Assembly (NCBI GenBank): GCA_029706075.1
Contig: JAINUG010000015.1
Span: 2,079,715 to 2,143,714 of the forward strand
From: Aldrovandia affinis
Taxonomy: Eukaryota > Chordata > Actinopteri > Notacanthiformes > Halosauridae
Length of the DNA stretch: 64,000 bases
Direction: 5' to 3'
How positions within the stretch are numbered: the stretch's first letter is position 1; the number at the start of each line of letters is the position of its first letter. Positions 10,892 to 40,992 of this stretch are shown piece by piece. The translations under genes were made by a program, and so were the position numbers. Under the pieces are notes generated by a model that saw nothing but the letters and a program-made list of their open reading frames with translations, was not told where the DNA came from and did not search any database.

Positions 10892-13350
10892 GAGTTCTTC
10901 TCAGAAGGAAAAAGCGAAGCAAAAAATGTCTGCAAAATAAAGAAAAAATAAAAACACGAAACAAAACGCACGCTGATACAATCCAAAGGCAAGACAAAAT
11001 ATCCACTGTCATGCACACAATGATCCGTAGAAAGGCCATAAAGTGTACATGAAAAAACGATCAAACAAAAAAATACAGGGGAATTAGAGGATCTACACAT
11101 CCTGTAACTGATAAGGGGACATAGGATTATTCATTTAAATGTATAGGTTTTATTTCCAAAATATTCATGGCTTGACTCATGTCTCACACCCCCTCTAAAC
11201 GTACGTATAACTTGAAAATTTTTCGAGAACTGATTGACCCTAGTCCCTGCAACATTATTTCTAATATTCTCTGACTGGGTGGATACTTCACATTTCTTTT
11301 AGTGAAGATTATTGCAGTTTATTTTCACTGTTTCCTGTCTCCTCATCCTAAATAAATAGGGGGGCAGTTCAATAGCCAGAATGTACTGTATGTATGCATG
11401 TTACGAGATACCTGTTCAAATTACTGTTATCGATCTCCGATTGTGGGTGCACTCCAAGCCCACAGTCTCACACAGTTCACAGTAGCCACTGTTTAATTCT
11501 TTAATGACTTTATGCATGTTGGCACAGCATTCCTCACTGTCGGGGATACTACTCCACCTCCTTGACCCTCTACATTAAGTGTAAATTAGAATGAGTTAGA
11601 GCTATGTTGTCCTCTCATGAAAATTATTTTTTCTTCTCTCTACCTTCACCTCAAGTGTGTCAATTGAATCTTTTATTTGACCTCCATGTGCACAATGGCA
11701 CTGTGCAGAGAACACCCCGGTTTTACATTTTTCATTTTTAAACTTCAAATTCAGAAGCACTATGAGATTGGAGCTGCAAATAGATCACCTGAAATGTCCT
11801 TTTTACAAACGGAACACATGCAGTGTTGATAAAAAATGATTAAAAAACCCTATTCATATGTTGCTATTCTAGCTGTATGTACGTTTTCTTAAAAAAAAAC
11901 GAAAAATACTGGGAATCACCTGGTCCTGCAGCTCTGATCTGCAGCCAGGACAACCCTCAATCCCTCCCAGGTGTAAGTATTTGAGTAAATGTTGTTGCTA
12001 CTGATAATACACACTATACAGGCCAGACCAGGGTCTTAATAAATACTGTAGCAACCTATTGCCTTTGGGTGTAGCACTGACTAAACCATCATCTCAATGT
12101 GAAAAAGGTTAGCATACCAAGCCAGGGATGCCAATCCTTTTTGTGGTTTGCACAGCAATTTCCAGTTTGAATAGCAATTAATGAAACGATGCATTGCACT
12201 TTTTGAATGAATAGAAATTAGTTTTTTATAGATTAGTACTTGGACAGTCAGTAACAAAAATCTACAGAAACGTCCAGAAAATAAATAGCATACATGATGA
12301 ATTATCTTCAACAAACGACCTAATACTTAATAACCAAAATTGCAGTGATACTGCACAGCACAATTTTGATTGTTGAAATTTAGTTAAATAAAACTGTCTT
12401 CATTTTTAAAAATTCTAAATCATATGATGTTCAGATTCTTACATAGGTATTTGTCATTACAAATTCTGTTCAACAGACTCTGGCTATTGGAGAGCATGCT
12501 TACTGTTTATAAGTGTTTCTGTTGTGTCAGACATAGCTATCGAAATGAAATTTTACCATGTCGCACTGAAAACTCAAATCAATTTCCATTCTAGTAGATA
12601 CTCAAATTTTACCCCTCCTTTTAACCTTCTCTGCTCCATTTATAGTATTCACCAATAATAAGCATGATTTCCACTTTGCAGACACATATCTGTAAAATGG
12701 CACAAGGACCTTTATTTCTAGAAACCTCCACAGTGAATTGATTAAACAGTGCAGTTGTGCACAAATAATTGTGATGCATAGGCTCTGAAGGATTTGAAGA
12801 AGCAACCTTGCAATTCCTTTTAGTTTATCTGACATTTTTTTGCATTAAGCATGCATTAGCCTTAAGGAACAAGCCTCTTTCGCCAGATATGTTTCATTCC
12901 CACTAGCAAGCTAGTGAATAGTTGATGAAACACAGGCTAGCTAATAATATAGCTTGCTGTGCTAGTATCCCTTTAACTCCCTTCCACAACCGGCTGGTAG
13001 ACCATGGTTTAAGACCCCCAAAAAACAAAAAAGCATAGGAAGTCCCGCCCAGTTATGGTGGGCTCATTTTTCTGACCAATGGCAGTCAAGCTGCACACCC
13101 CAGTGTCATTCAGTGTTGTGGTCTTTTGAATCATCACACAGTGAGAGAAAGGCACAAGCTAAATACCAATCTCCAAATATTAGGGTTTATGACAGGAAAG
13201 GAGTAGGTAAGGGATGACAACTGAATTGTTTGTGTTTGCAGAGGCCCCAATGAAGATGAAAATGATGATTGATACTATGAATGTCATATATGTAAGGGAT
13301 ACGATTTTTTTTTAATGTGCTCAACCAGGCGGTTGATATGTCACTCAAAG
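10892..13350. other. Non-coding stretch
   Basis: I recognise no gene or mobile element here. The stretch is AT-rich with scattered homopolymer runs, and no open frame carries a known domain. The last ~400 bases (from ~12960) may belong to the 5' flank of the piggyBac remnant that follows. Confidence 0.45.
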
Positions 13351-13426
13351 GCTATTGATCAGGGTTAATCTAGCTAGCATGTAAAATCATAAATGCTATT
13401 GATCAGGGTTACTCTAGCTAGCATGT
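13351..13426. repeat. Two-copy direct repeat, 32-bp unit at 44-bp spacing
   Basis: The units at 13351-13382 and 13395-13426 both start gctattgatcagggtta and end ctagctagcatgt, differing at one base. They lie just upstream of the piggyBac remnant and may be part of its end region. Confidence 0.9.
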
Positions 13427-13612
13427 GATACAGTATAAGGTTTAGAAAGGAAAACATGCATAAATACACAGGTACACAAGCAATTCCTTTATATTTGTGC
13501 AATTAAAAACCATACCTAGATGTAATATTCTGGCAGTAATCTTCAATGGAATATGCTGCTCTCATGTCATTTCATATATTTTTGCTTAGGTGTATGCATT
13601 TGTTTTATAGTC

Positions 13613-14365
13613 ATGGACACCCCATTTTATGGGGAAGGAAAAGGAAAGGAGAGTGTAGCCACAGTCCCAGAGAATCTCGCCGACTCAGAAATTGAGGATT
13701 TTAGTGATGAGGATGATACTGGTCCAGATTACACCCCCAGTCATGAAGATCACAGTGATGTCTGATGTCTCACCTGTCTGAGTTATCTGAAACAGATGAT
13801 ACCCCAAGTACATCTCTGAATGCACCCCCTTCCAAAAACAGAAAGGGTAGAAATAGGCTTGTGGTCATCTCCCAGAAGAAAAGTAACAGTGAGCAGCCCC
13901 CTGTTTCTCATGCCACAAGAGATCATTTAGAGAAAGGCAGACATTCCCTCTTTCCAGTATCCTAAACCAATGCACCCTCCTCCCACTGATGTTGACACTC
14001 CATATAATTACTTAAAGCAGCTTTTCACAGAAGAAATGATCAGTCACATTTGTGAGCAAACACATCTGTACTCTGCTCAAGAGTTGGGGACCCCATTCAA
14101 ACAAACCCAAAAGAGATGCAGGACTTCTTGTCCATACTCCTATACAGGAGTCCCGAGAGCCGGTAAATGAAGGTGGCTGACATTATGCCATTGCACAGGT
14201 TCTGCAGTTTGCGTCACTATGTCAACTTCAATGATAATTCTGCACATGGAAACACCCAAGACAGGTTCTACAAGATTCGTCCCATGTTTGATATGTTACG
14301 CAGACAATGCCTTCTCATTCAACCAGAAAACATGCAAAGCATTGATAAGGTCATCGTGGCCTTTT
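13613..14365 (+). pseudogene. piggyBac (PGBD-type) transposase remnant
   Basis: Four frame pieces together resemble the N-terminal half of a piggyBac transposase, a DDD enzyme inserting at TTAA. They are an acidic lead (NLADSEIEDFSDEDD), the conserved start of the catalytic domain (PYNYLKQLFTEEMISHICEQ, TNLYS-like THLYS), the block VADIMPLHRFCSLRHYVNFN with DNSAHGN, and KIRPMFDML through QSIDKVIVAF. The last contains the likely first catalytic Asp. Stops and frameshifts fall near 13763, 13964 and 14150, and similarity stops after 14365, so two catalytic acids are missing. An intron-like tttttatag before the Met at 13613 could be a splice acceptor. It is not functional, and I could not identify the terminal repeats. 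Confidence 0.75.
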
Positions 14366-17300
14366 GTTATTTTCAAGATGGAAATTGAAGTTTTGGTTTC
14401 ATTTGACCATGTGTTGAGGCATAGCCTAAATGACTTTTAATTTTCACCGTCCTGAGTCAATAGGTTTTTTAGTTTTATGCTGTATGATAGGTTTTTATCA
14501 TTTTCATGATGGAAATTGACATTTGAATTTAATTTGATCAAAATGTATCTGCTCATTTGCTCAATGTTGTAAACTGGGCGTGATCCTAATTCAAAACAAG
14601 AGTACCCTGAAATATACCTGGGTTTAGTTTGCATGCAATCTTTTTTCCCCCCCCGCATGAAAACTAGAATAGGGGGCTGCATTTATGGTATACCCTAGGC
14701 AGGGAGAGGACTGGAAATATTTTTGAACCTCTGGTGTAAAATTAAAGAGTCATTCTGAATACCTCAATTCTCCAAGCTGCTAATTTTAGGTAAGGGAAAT
14801 ATATTATAATTGCTGGACACCTTTGAAAAGAATAATTTGCATTAAAAAAGGATGTTTTAAAAAGATGTCCAGAATCCAGTGGCTCACAGGAAGCTATGAC
14901 TGAAAACCTCTTTAGAATGCAGAGCTCCATGAGCTTAAGTTCTGACTATGAATGTTATGGTTTATTAGGGAATAGAATATGCAGGAATGAACTTCAAACT
15001 GAGAGGTCCATAAAGCATTAGGGGATTTATTGCAGCCAGGCTTTGTACATTCTCAATAAAAAATACAAATATAATTCAATGGAAAGACGGACACACAGTC
15101 TAATGAGTTGGTATATTGTATAGTGAAATGTCTTATGTATCAGTGTTTATACAGTACATCCTCTAACATTAGTATTTTAATGTAATGTTTAACCTTTTCT
15201 TTAATCAGAGTAAATATCTAAGAGCTTGGAATTGTTTTAGTGCCAAACAAAATAGTTAGGCCAGTTGTGGTTGTTTAATGTGCAGCTTCATGAAAATAAG
15301 AATGGAAAATAAGAATGAGAAATAATCTGTTTTTAGCATTACTATGCATGCATTATCTGTGTTAAGTCAAGGCACTTTGAATTCTGTACTTTCAAAGTAA
15401 AGGAGGACATATGCAATTCCTAGCTTCCGAATGTGAATTTTCACATGTCAAAGGTGTTTTAATATTTTGAAATTCCAACGTTAAAATTTCATCATGAAAG
15501 AAGAGTCACATATCAGTCCAAAGTAGCGCACATAACATTCCATCAGACATTACAATCAGGCACACACAAGATCTTGTAGTTAGTTCTACCACCTTCATGC
15601 TCTAGCTTCTGGATTGCTTGCAAAGCACAAAGAAAACATAAAGAAGTCTTGTCATTTTAAAGGGATCATTTTTAATGTTTCAGAATTCTTATACTGTAAT
15701 GAACACTTAACAACACTATATAGCACTGCACACAAGAGACAAAATTAATTAGAAAAATACTTTGATTCTGTTTTTGTTAAACAAGCCTTGATTTTAATTA
15801 CATATCTGATCGTGCTTATCTCCTGCATGTTCCGTCAGATACATCAGTTAAAATGTTCTTATAAAAGCCATTCTGTTGAGAACTAACTTTATATAGCAGA
15901 CATAGGCTGGGATTAAATACAAGCTTGCAAAATGCAACGGACATTCTTATTTACTTGTAATTTCAGGAAGAGGGGGCATTGATATTACAGCATGATGTTT
16001 TTGTGTGTTTTGTTTTTATTTTTACAAGGATTTATTTGCATTGTGTAAAAATATGTATTAAATAGATATTTACTATATTTGTTTTCATACTTAATGCTAA
16101 TACATCCACTGTGTTTCTGCCTAGGGTGTCCTTGGAAAGGGCTTAAAATCCCTCAGAGAATGATGTCGCACACCTGAGACTAATTCCATTCTGAAAGACC
16201 TCATGGGAGTTCATGCAAGGAGAGTTTAGGTGTAAAGTTTTCAAGGGCAGTCCGAGATCAGTTTGAAAGGCAATACTTTGTGTAAAATCAGCTTAAATGC
16301 ATCCTGCAAAGAGAAAGAAGTAGGCATGCACGAGCACGAGGAAGTAAGTCAGAGGGAAGTAGTGGAGCAGGGGGTGTTACCAGAAGTTAAGAAGTTGTGA
16401 GTCCCATTACATAAAGTATTTATTGTTTAAAGTTCACATTCCTCCTTGGTTGCTCAGTTGCTGGTCGTTGTTTCTCGGTGGTGTCATCTTGGCGAGGTGA
16501 TTACACAATAATTCTTCCAACCAACGTGCATTATTCACAGGTCTATACTACTGGCCTTGTAGCAGTGAGTGAACATGCTTGTTTCCCCACTTAACCATGC
16601 TCCCTCCTGCCACTGTTAATGCACACATGAACAGGCAACTAGAGACAATTTGGCCTCTACACTGCCTGAGGAAGACCATTGAGACACATTTTACTTGCCA
16701 GTCAGGTGCTAAGACCATTTTTGTTCTGTTCCACCGCTTTGAGCGACATAAAAACGTATGTGAACCTAGCACCACAAAAGAGTCTAAAATTATTTCACTT
16801 TGCAATTTAAGGTTGCTTCACTGGCCTTGTACTTCTTTTAGCCCACTGCTGTGCCCACACACTCCTTCTTTAATATCCAGAGGGCCTATTACGCAGTGGT
16901 TGGAAGTTTTCAAATTCAGTTCAGGAAGTGTTCATCTTACTTACATACTGTAATAAAAATCCTAAATAATAATGAATACAATTTTTTAATGGTCTGCATA
17001 CCTTTTTTGTTCGTAATAATCTTGGAATTGACATTTGTTGAATGCCTTCTGTTGGTGACATTTGCTGCCATTGACTATGTCAATATTTTTTAATTTACAA
17101 AACACAAAATGTAATTGAAAGGTCTTACACAGATATTTATTGGAAACATAATAGTATTGTAGCTATAGTTTTAGCACTACTTTTAAGCCCGCAGTCCTGC
17201 TGTGACATTTGCTGGAAGGCTTTTTTACTGTAGGTGTAATGTAATTATGTGAGGAAATAATGACATGACACAGCTAGTCAATAATCCACAAACAAACATT

Positions 17301-18360
17301 TGTGTACAAGGACATTTGTAATAATAAGAACTGGGTTGAAAGTAAAAGAACATTCAGTGCATAAGATGGTGACATCATAGGAGAAGGCATAGTACTATTT
17401 ATAGTTTTGAGAGCAGGTCACCCTGGATATCAGTGCTGTGGGTTCGGTTGCTGTTGTGTTCACCTACACTGTAGAAATTTGAGGGACATACCCATCAGTG
17501 CAGAACGATTGGGTAGATTATGTTTCACCCCATGGGAATGCCTACAATATAACTAACATTGACCTTCATTTCACTTGACACAGGTTAGTACCACATGAGT
17601 TGCAGCACTTCACAAATCACCATTCACTGCTGCATTGACCCAACATGCTGAATGGAGATTTGTCTGTTTAGCTTCTTCTCATAGACTGTGGAAGTATGGC
17701 GCATTTGTGAAATTGGCTTTCTCCCTTTCACAGTTCACAAATGGTGGCCACATATTTAATTTCTAAACATTGATTTGTCTGGCAATATTAATACCTTCTG
17801 CAGAAATCTCTTTGACCAGTTAAAGACACAAACTGGGTAGCGTTGATGTTTCAGAATATATAAATATATGGTTTGTCCAGTATCTACAGGAAAATATGAA
17901 TGTGTTTGTTATACGATATGTCAACATTTTATCCGTGAATTACTACAGTGCATTCTCATAAACCCAAAGGCACGGCAGATACAGTATGTCATCAACAGGC
18001 GGTAGAGACATGGTTTGTAGCGCTTATATGGTGCTTCTGAGTTGACCTGTCAACCATAAATATATTAGACGAATAATGTACCATATATCAGTTTCAAATT
18101 GCATTCCTCTCCCCTTTTCAGTGCTTATACAGATCGTAAGCTTGGAAGATGATGAAAAGTATCTTGGCGCCATTTTTGCTTGTATGGCTGGAACAGGAAG
18201 GTGCCGATTAAATGGTACCTGGGGCCCAGGGGGGAAGATGTTGTCCTTGGTTTGATACACAGCCTTGCTCTATCCCCCTCTGGCTCTGCTCTTCTCATAA
18301 TGTCAAGCCTGTCATTGCTGAACAAGCAAACTGATTGAGTGCTGTTCTGGATTGTTGCAG
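14366..18360. other. Probable grin2a intron, no other feature seen
   Basis: AT-rich sequence with no recognisable coding, RNA or repeat unit. It ends in a splice acceptor (ctggattgttgcag) directly before the exon at 18361. I looked for the preceding grin2a exon, which should end near the residues before GKWEN, and did not find it in 1-18360. The intron therefore appears to exceed 18 kb. Confidence 0.5.
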
Positions 18361-35090
<16,730 letters not shown>

Positions 35091-38000
35091 TGCTCTGTTT
35101 GTACAGCTTAAATATTAATCCACCAACATGTAAATCATGTAACCAAGTACTTTCTTGACAAAAGAAAAGAAACAAAGACTTCACTTCCAGGTTCTTTTTT
35201 TTTGTGTATCAATAAGTTTACCATGTGGGGCTTGCAGATGGTTTTTAGTGTTTTATTTGTCTGGTAACTTTTTTTTTAGAATTGAAGTATATCGCAAACA
35301 AACAGGTCTATGCCAGTGTAATTGGGAATGGTTGACTTTCCATTTGAGAAATCTTAACTTTCTGATGCTGGTTGTTCCTCCAGCTGGATGGCAGCTTAGT
35401 GTCAAACTAAAGAATGATGATATCTAGTCAAGGCAGATGGACCATTCGGAAGTCTGTTCAAAACTGGCATTGGGCAAAATGTAAAATGCAGAAACAAAAA
35501 ACAACAAAAATTAACAAAAAAACAACAAAACAACAAAACAACAAAAAAAACACAGAGGCACTAGTTATAATGGCATCATCGCCCAATATTTAGATGGTTG
35601 TGCACATAGGCACATTAGATGGATGGAAGCCAGAGATGGTTGCCTTCATTCTGAGAATCTGGCTTAACAGTGCTTATGTAGTGCGGTATAAACTCCAGGT
35701 ATTCAGATATGAACCTCATGAAAGCGAGCGTATATGATATGCAGTATTGCACATATAACATTTTGCAACATTGCTTTTGTTGTATTACTATAGTTGTGGG
35801 ATTTTGGCATTCTAATCCCAATTTAAAATGGTTGAGCGTTTAGCTTATTTAGTAGCACCCTTAAGCCATTAGTTAACATCTCATCTTTGCTTTTAAAAAA
35901 AATAATAATTTAAAATTACAGTCTGGAACAGACTATTTTGCATGTATTATTTTGGTATTCAAAACAAAAATAATAATTTACATTTAATGGAAGTGGTCTT
36001 GCTGATTTAAGGTGGATGCCTGTGTAATCAAAACTTAAGCTGTAATTTGAAACTGAGTCTGATCATGGTTTGTATAAACAGCGAAACAGTGTTGGTGAGT
36101 ATTCACCAGGAACTCATGGGATATTGTACGGATTCTCAATCTGAAACAGGGTAATAAAGATTTTAAAGTTGTTCACAAAATCATGACATTTTTATCACTG
36201 ATCTTTATTTCACTAAATATAAACTTGTTCGGTATTTCACTATGGAGCAGTACATTGGTGTTGGAAGGAGTGTTTCATATGCATATCCACATATTTCCCA
36301 TTCCGATAAGATTAATCAATCAAAAGCATAATGATGGTTCTTCTGAAGATGGCTCTGTTAAAACATGATTTACTTTGTTACTATGTGAAACGAACAGGGA
36401 ATACAAAAGGCTGTATGAAGAGTTTTTCCCTGTGTTGCCATCAATTCATTTTAGTCAAAAAGGAAGTGTGAAACTTTGGGTAAGCTAAAAGTGTGAAGGA
36501 GAATAGTAATATTCATTTGTGGCCCATGACTGAATCAATAAAACACAGTAGCAAAAGCAGCAGAAGCAAAGAAAAAAACCCACAATCATAATTTTCAATA
36601 CTACACGATGTATGTGTGAGAAACATTAACATTTACATTTACGATGAGAATATAATGAAATCACACAGTGAAATAAATATGCCATACTGACATTTTTAAT
36701 GGATGGGTGAAAATACATTGCACATGTTCAATTGAAGTAATTCACTCATTATTTTTATTTGCAACTGAAGAAAATACTCAGGAGACAGATTGCAATGTGA
36801 ACAAGTGTTCATATGTTTGAGGAATTGCATTATTTTTTCAGTTTGTCAAAAGGACACACATTCACATATCATGCTTGACATGCTGCACAAGACAGGAATG
36901 CACAACAGAAATGATCCCAATATAAACGAGATGTCAGGCTCTATACATGTTTTTACATAGAGTTCCAGGGAAGAGAGAGGTTTATAAACAATCATTAGTT
37001 TGTTGGTTATGATTGTAATCACTATGGATTGCATTCAACTGACAAAATAGTTATTCATTTCAGTGATATATTTTCCAGTCCTGCCTGCTCATGAATATTT
37101 ATATATAAAGTGGCCATCACTGGAACTCTATTAGTGGTAACTGGAACACAGAGTTTGAGCGCATCCTCGTGATTTTCAGTCTCTGATCACACGGCTGAAG
37201 AGAATATGTGAATATATAAGGCTTCCACACATAATGCATTACACTTCTCAGCCATCTTAGAATGGAGATTATATTTAAATTGAACGTAAATGGAAAATAT
37301 TCATCCCGTGACTATGTTGTACATGACCTATGTTCTACAGTACATGACTGAAGAAACTTTGGTGAAACTAATCTTAATTGTAATGTTTAATACAGTTTGA
37401 AATTAAAACAATTTCAGTTGTTCAAGATTTTCATATGTGTGTGCACACATTCTCAATATATTGTCCAGAATGGAGAATTATCCTAAGATTTCTTTAAGCT
37501 TACCCATTGTTCTGAGAATATCTTCCATGTGCACCATTGCATACATGCGTATTCTGAACTTCACAAGCCTCGTTTTGGCTATCAGAGCAATTGTATGTCG
37601 ATCTATTTTCTTTTTTTCCTTCAGTGACAGTTACATTAAACTTAAAATGCTGCCAAAGGAAGCTGATGTTTGAGCAATATCCACATGTATAATATCAAGT
37701 TGCAATATAAGATTGATATAAGGAATTCATTATTTTTACTTGGACATTCACTGATTTGTTTAATTTGATTCATTTTGATGTAAGTACCCTTGTCTTATTT
37801 GAAATAAAGTTGTGTAATTGCATATAAAAAGATTATGGCATGCTAAAACCTTAATGTAATACACTTAATAGTTTTCTTTTATTTGATTTTGTGAACACTA
37901 TTGATTCGTATCTGGTTGAAAATAAATGTAAAGAGTGCATATTTGAGGAGAAACATTCAGATTTGATTTTTAATTGAATGCTGTTGTGTTGGAATACAAC

Positions 38001-40250
38001 AAAGAGAAGGCCTTCCGCCCAGACTATTGCTTGATATACAGTATGTGCCTCTGTACTATATCTTTTCCCCCTGTCTAGTAAAGCAGTGTGTTTTACGGTA
38101 CATATGTCCTTTCTCTTCCTTGGTTGGTTCGTTTATAAGTCACGAGCTATGATTTTTTTCAAACTCTATTCGGAATATGAAGAATACAATTTTCGGGTTT
38201 GTTATCCCAAGACATGGCAGGTTTTTTTTAAACACTACAGTTGACTGTGAGAACCTGTCCACTTTTCTATGAAGGAAATATTTGAAATATTTACTATAAA
38301 TAATAAATGAAGATGCATCATAAAGAAAATGATTATTTATGCAGAGTATCTCAGTGGTTTCATGGGCCTGTTAGATGGTCTGATGTTTTTCACATCTTCG
38401 TTTAAAAATCACATTAAGAGACAATAGCAACAGACATATCAACGGCAATGGACATATCATTGTGGGGGACAGGGCAATTTTGAGAAGACAAAATTTGAAG
38501 AAAATGTAATCAAATTTGAGTCCATATATGCTTGGATCAAGGATGTCAGATGCATTAATGATGCTTTTATTTTGTAATTTTTAAGATTAAATATCTCTTT
38601 TCCAAGTGAGACTTGTCCAAAAAGGCAGCATTAAAAATTGTATATGATTGAAGGGCGGATTTACTTTGGTTCCTTACATGTGTACATTTCCAGGAGCCAC
38701 TGCAGTGGCCTGTTTTTATTATTCTTAATGAACTCAAGTGCCAATGCATCATGGGTAAAGGGACAACAGACACCATTACACTTAAAAGCAGTTTCTTTAT
38801 TTCTTTAAATTAAGATTCTCTCTTTTTCATCATGTTTTACAGACAGTATTACATTGGTTGACATTATAAACCGGTTAGGTTGACTGGGACAGGTATTGAA
38901 TACTTAGGTAAATAGTAAATGTTACGACTTTTCCATTGTCAGCTGTAACCTTTTCAGACAACATTCAATCAATTTGTAGCTGATCAAGACTAACTGTTCC
39001 ATTGATTTGAAATGTAGTTAGCTCAGGTATAATCTATTCCATATGAAATCCATTGGTTTTGAGAAAATATAATCATATACAGTAGTCAGAATAGCAATCT
39101 TTTAATTTCACTTATTAGGTTAATAATTAGTACTTTCTGATTTATAACCTAATGTGAATTAGTCCATAGTCTCTTTAATGCCAACATGAGTGACCCACAT
39201 GCACTTTTCTTATAGACAAAATGGTTAAAACAGAACAGAGCATACATCAGAGGCAGGTAAAAGCACAATACAGACTTTATCTAAAGAGACAAACCTTCAG
39301 TGGTGGATGAAGTGTTTTATTCATTATATTCTGTCAAATTAAAATGAATGATTTTGAATTTATTCCAGATTTAACTTAAAATGTCCCTATCCAATCCCCA
39401 CAAAGTACAATAAACCCCCCATGTCACAGGGTTATTGTGACAGGAAGAAAAAAGTAGCATCACCCGTGTTGCCATTGTCTCAAAAATCAACATGAGCTAA
39501 AGCTGTTCATGATTACAATATCAAAAATATATATTTTTTTAATTTTTATTAAAAAAAAAAAAATTAATTAATTAATTTTATCTATAATATTATAATATTA
39601 TTTGAATATAAATGTACTTTATTGATTCACATATTCATACAACCGTGAGGGGAGATTTATTTAACTAGTCCATGCTTCTACATAGCATTCGTAATTTTGT
39701 TTGATTCGATCAATTGTATGTTTTTGGAATTATCACCATGTAAAAGGAGATCATTCCATGGCACTCTTCTGCTATATTGTTTTTGAAATAGTTCTCCATC
39801 ATTTAAACACTTGGACGTAATATTGTGCAGAGGGCTTGTATGAAGTAAAGCTGGTCCATCATGACCACTATAGTATTATAATGGATGCTCTGTTGAACAT
39901 TCTAAATTGTTGCATGAACAGTATATCCACAACGCTGCTGGGTTACTTGGACTTGCTAAAGGTGAAGGAGCTGTACATTTGGTATTGTGTAAAAAAACTA
40001 AATAGATTAAAGGATGAAATTATTTGGAGAAATAAATTCATTCGTGGTTCCTGCTAAAGAATCGCATTATGCTGTGTGCACTGCATTCACAAGTTATGTG
40101 TTCAAGTAGGAATTATTTTAGTACAGTATTTTATAGATTGTTGGGGGAATATCAATTATTTATCACTGAAATCATGTGACCATCTGCCTTAAAGATAATA
40201 AAGCATTATCGCTTGTGCGTTTATAAAAATGTCTTCATGTAATAAATTCA
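35091..40250 (+). other. grin2a: Probable grin2a 3' UTR
   Basis: About 5 kb of AT-rich sequence after the stop without a recognised transposon, a contrast with the regions on either side. Long 3' UTRs are known for GRIN2A. Possible AATAAA poly(A) signals lie at 36153, 37803, 37918, 40197 and 40241, so several isoforms are possible. An (AAC)-rich simple repeat lies at about 35494-35550. The 3' limit is inferred from the last signals before family A repeat copy 2. Confidence 0.45.
39538..39585. repeat. AT-only low-complexity tract
   Basis: T-run, A-run and (TTAA)n follow each other over about 50 bases in the probable 3' UTR. It could form a local hairpin. Confidence 0.8.
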
Positions 40251-40828
40251 TGATTTATGATTTTTAGTCCAACCTGAAAACATAGTGCTGATATTTATAA
40301 TGTATTATATGTAAAAAGAGGAGTTTTCTTAATCTGCCCCCCTGGCTTCCATCTAAATAACACATTTACTAATATGTATTAGTCATCCAACCATAAACAA
40401 TGTGCTTTAATGATGTCATTCATTAAGAATGTATTGCCGTACCGTGATCTAAAGTGATACTGATATTTCTGAGGTCGCGATTGATAAACTTTGAATTTCT
40501 AACTTGAATTAATTACTTGACTAGCAACTGTAATACTGCATAGTTGTAGACAAAAATGTTGATGAAACATGTTTTAGATCAACCCAAGTGATAATGCGAA
40601 TTATGGTGAAACAATGTTGTCTCCCTTTTATGTTATTCTAACATTTAAATGAGTGAGAAGGACATAACCTTATAAGAACATTGTGTAATTATATTTGTGC
40701 TCTGTCACCACCAAAGCAAATAAATTGTCATTGTGGATGAGAGAAGTCAGATAAATGCTTTGATCTTAAGATCATCTCTCAAAACTCAAAACTTAAAAAC
40801 TGCAAAACATGTATTGAAAAAAAGATGA

Positions 40829-40992
40829 CATTTTACATTTACATTTTAAGCATTTAGCAGACACTCTTATCCAAAGCGACTTGACAAAATGTGCATTAAT
40901 ACATGGTAGGAACAATTATAGTTTGCGCACAAGATCAGTGCAGTAATACAGTGATAGACATCATTGTAGGCAGCTGCATACTATACCTGTAA
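40829..40992 (+). repeat. Dispersed SINE-like repeat, family A, copy 2
   Basis: It shares with the copy at 207-358 the lead acatttacatttta, gcagacactcttatcc, tacatggtaggaacaat and gatagacatcatt, with scattered substitutions. It is in the same orientation as copy 1. Confidence 0.75.
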
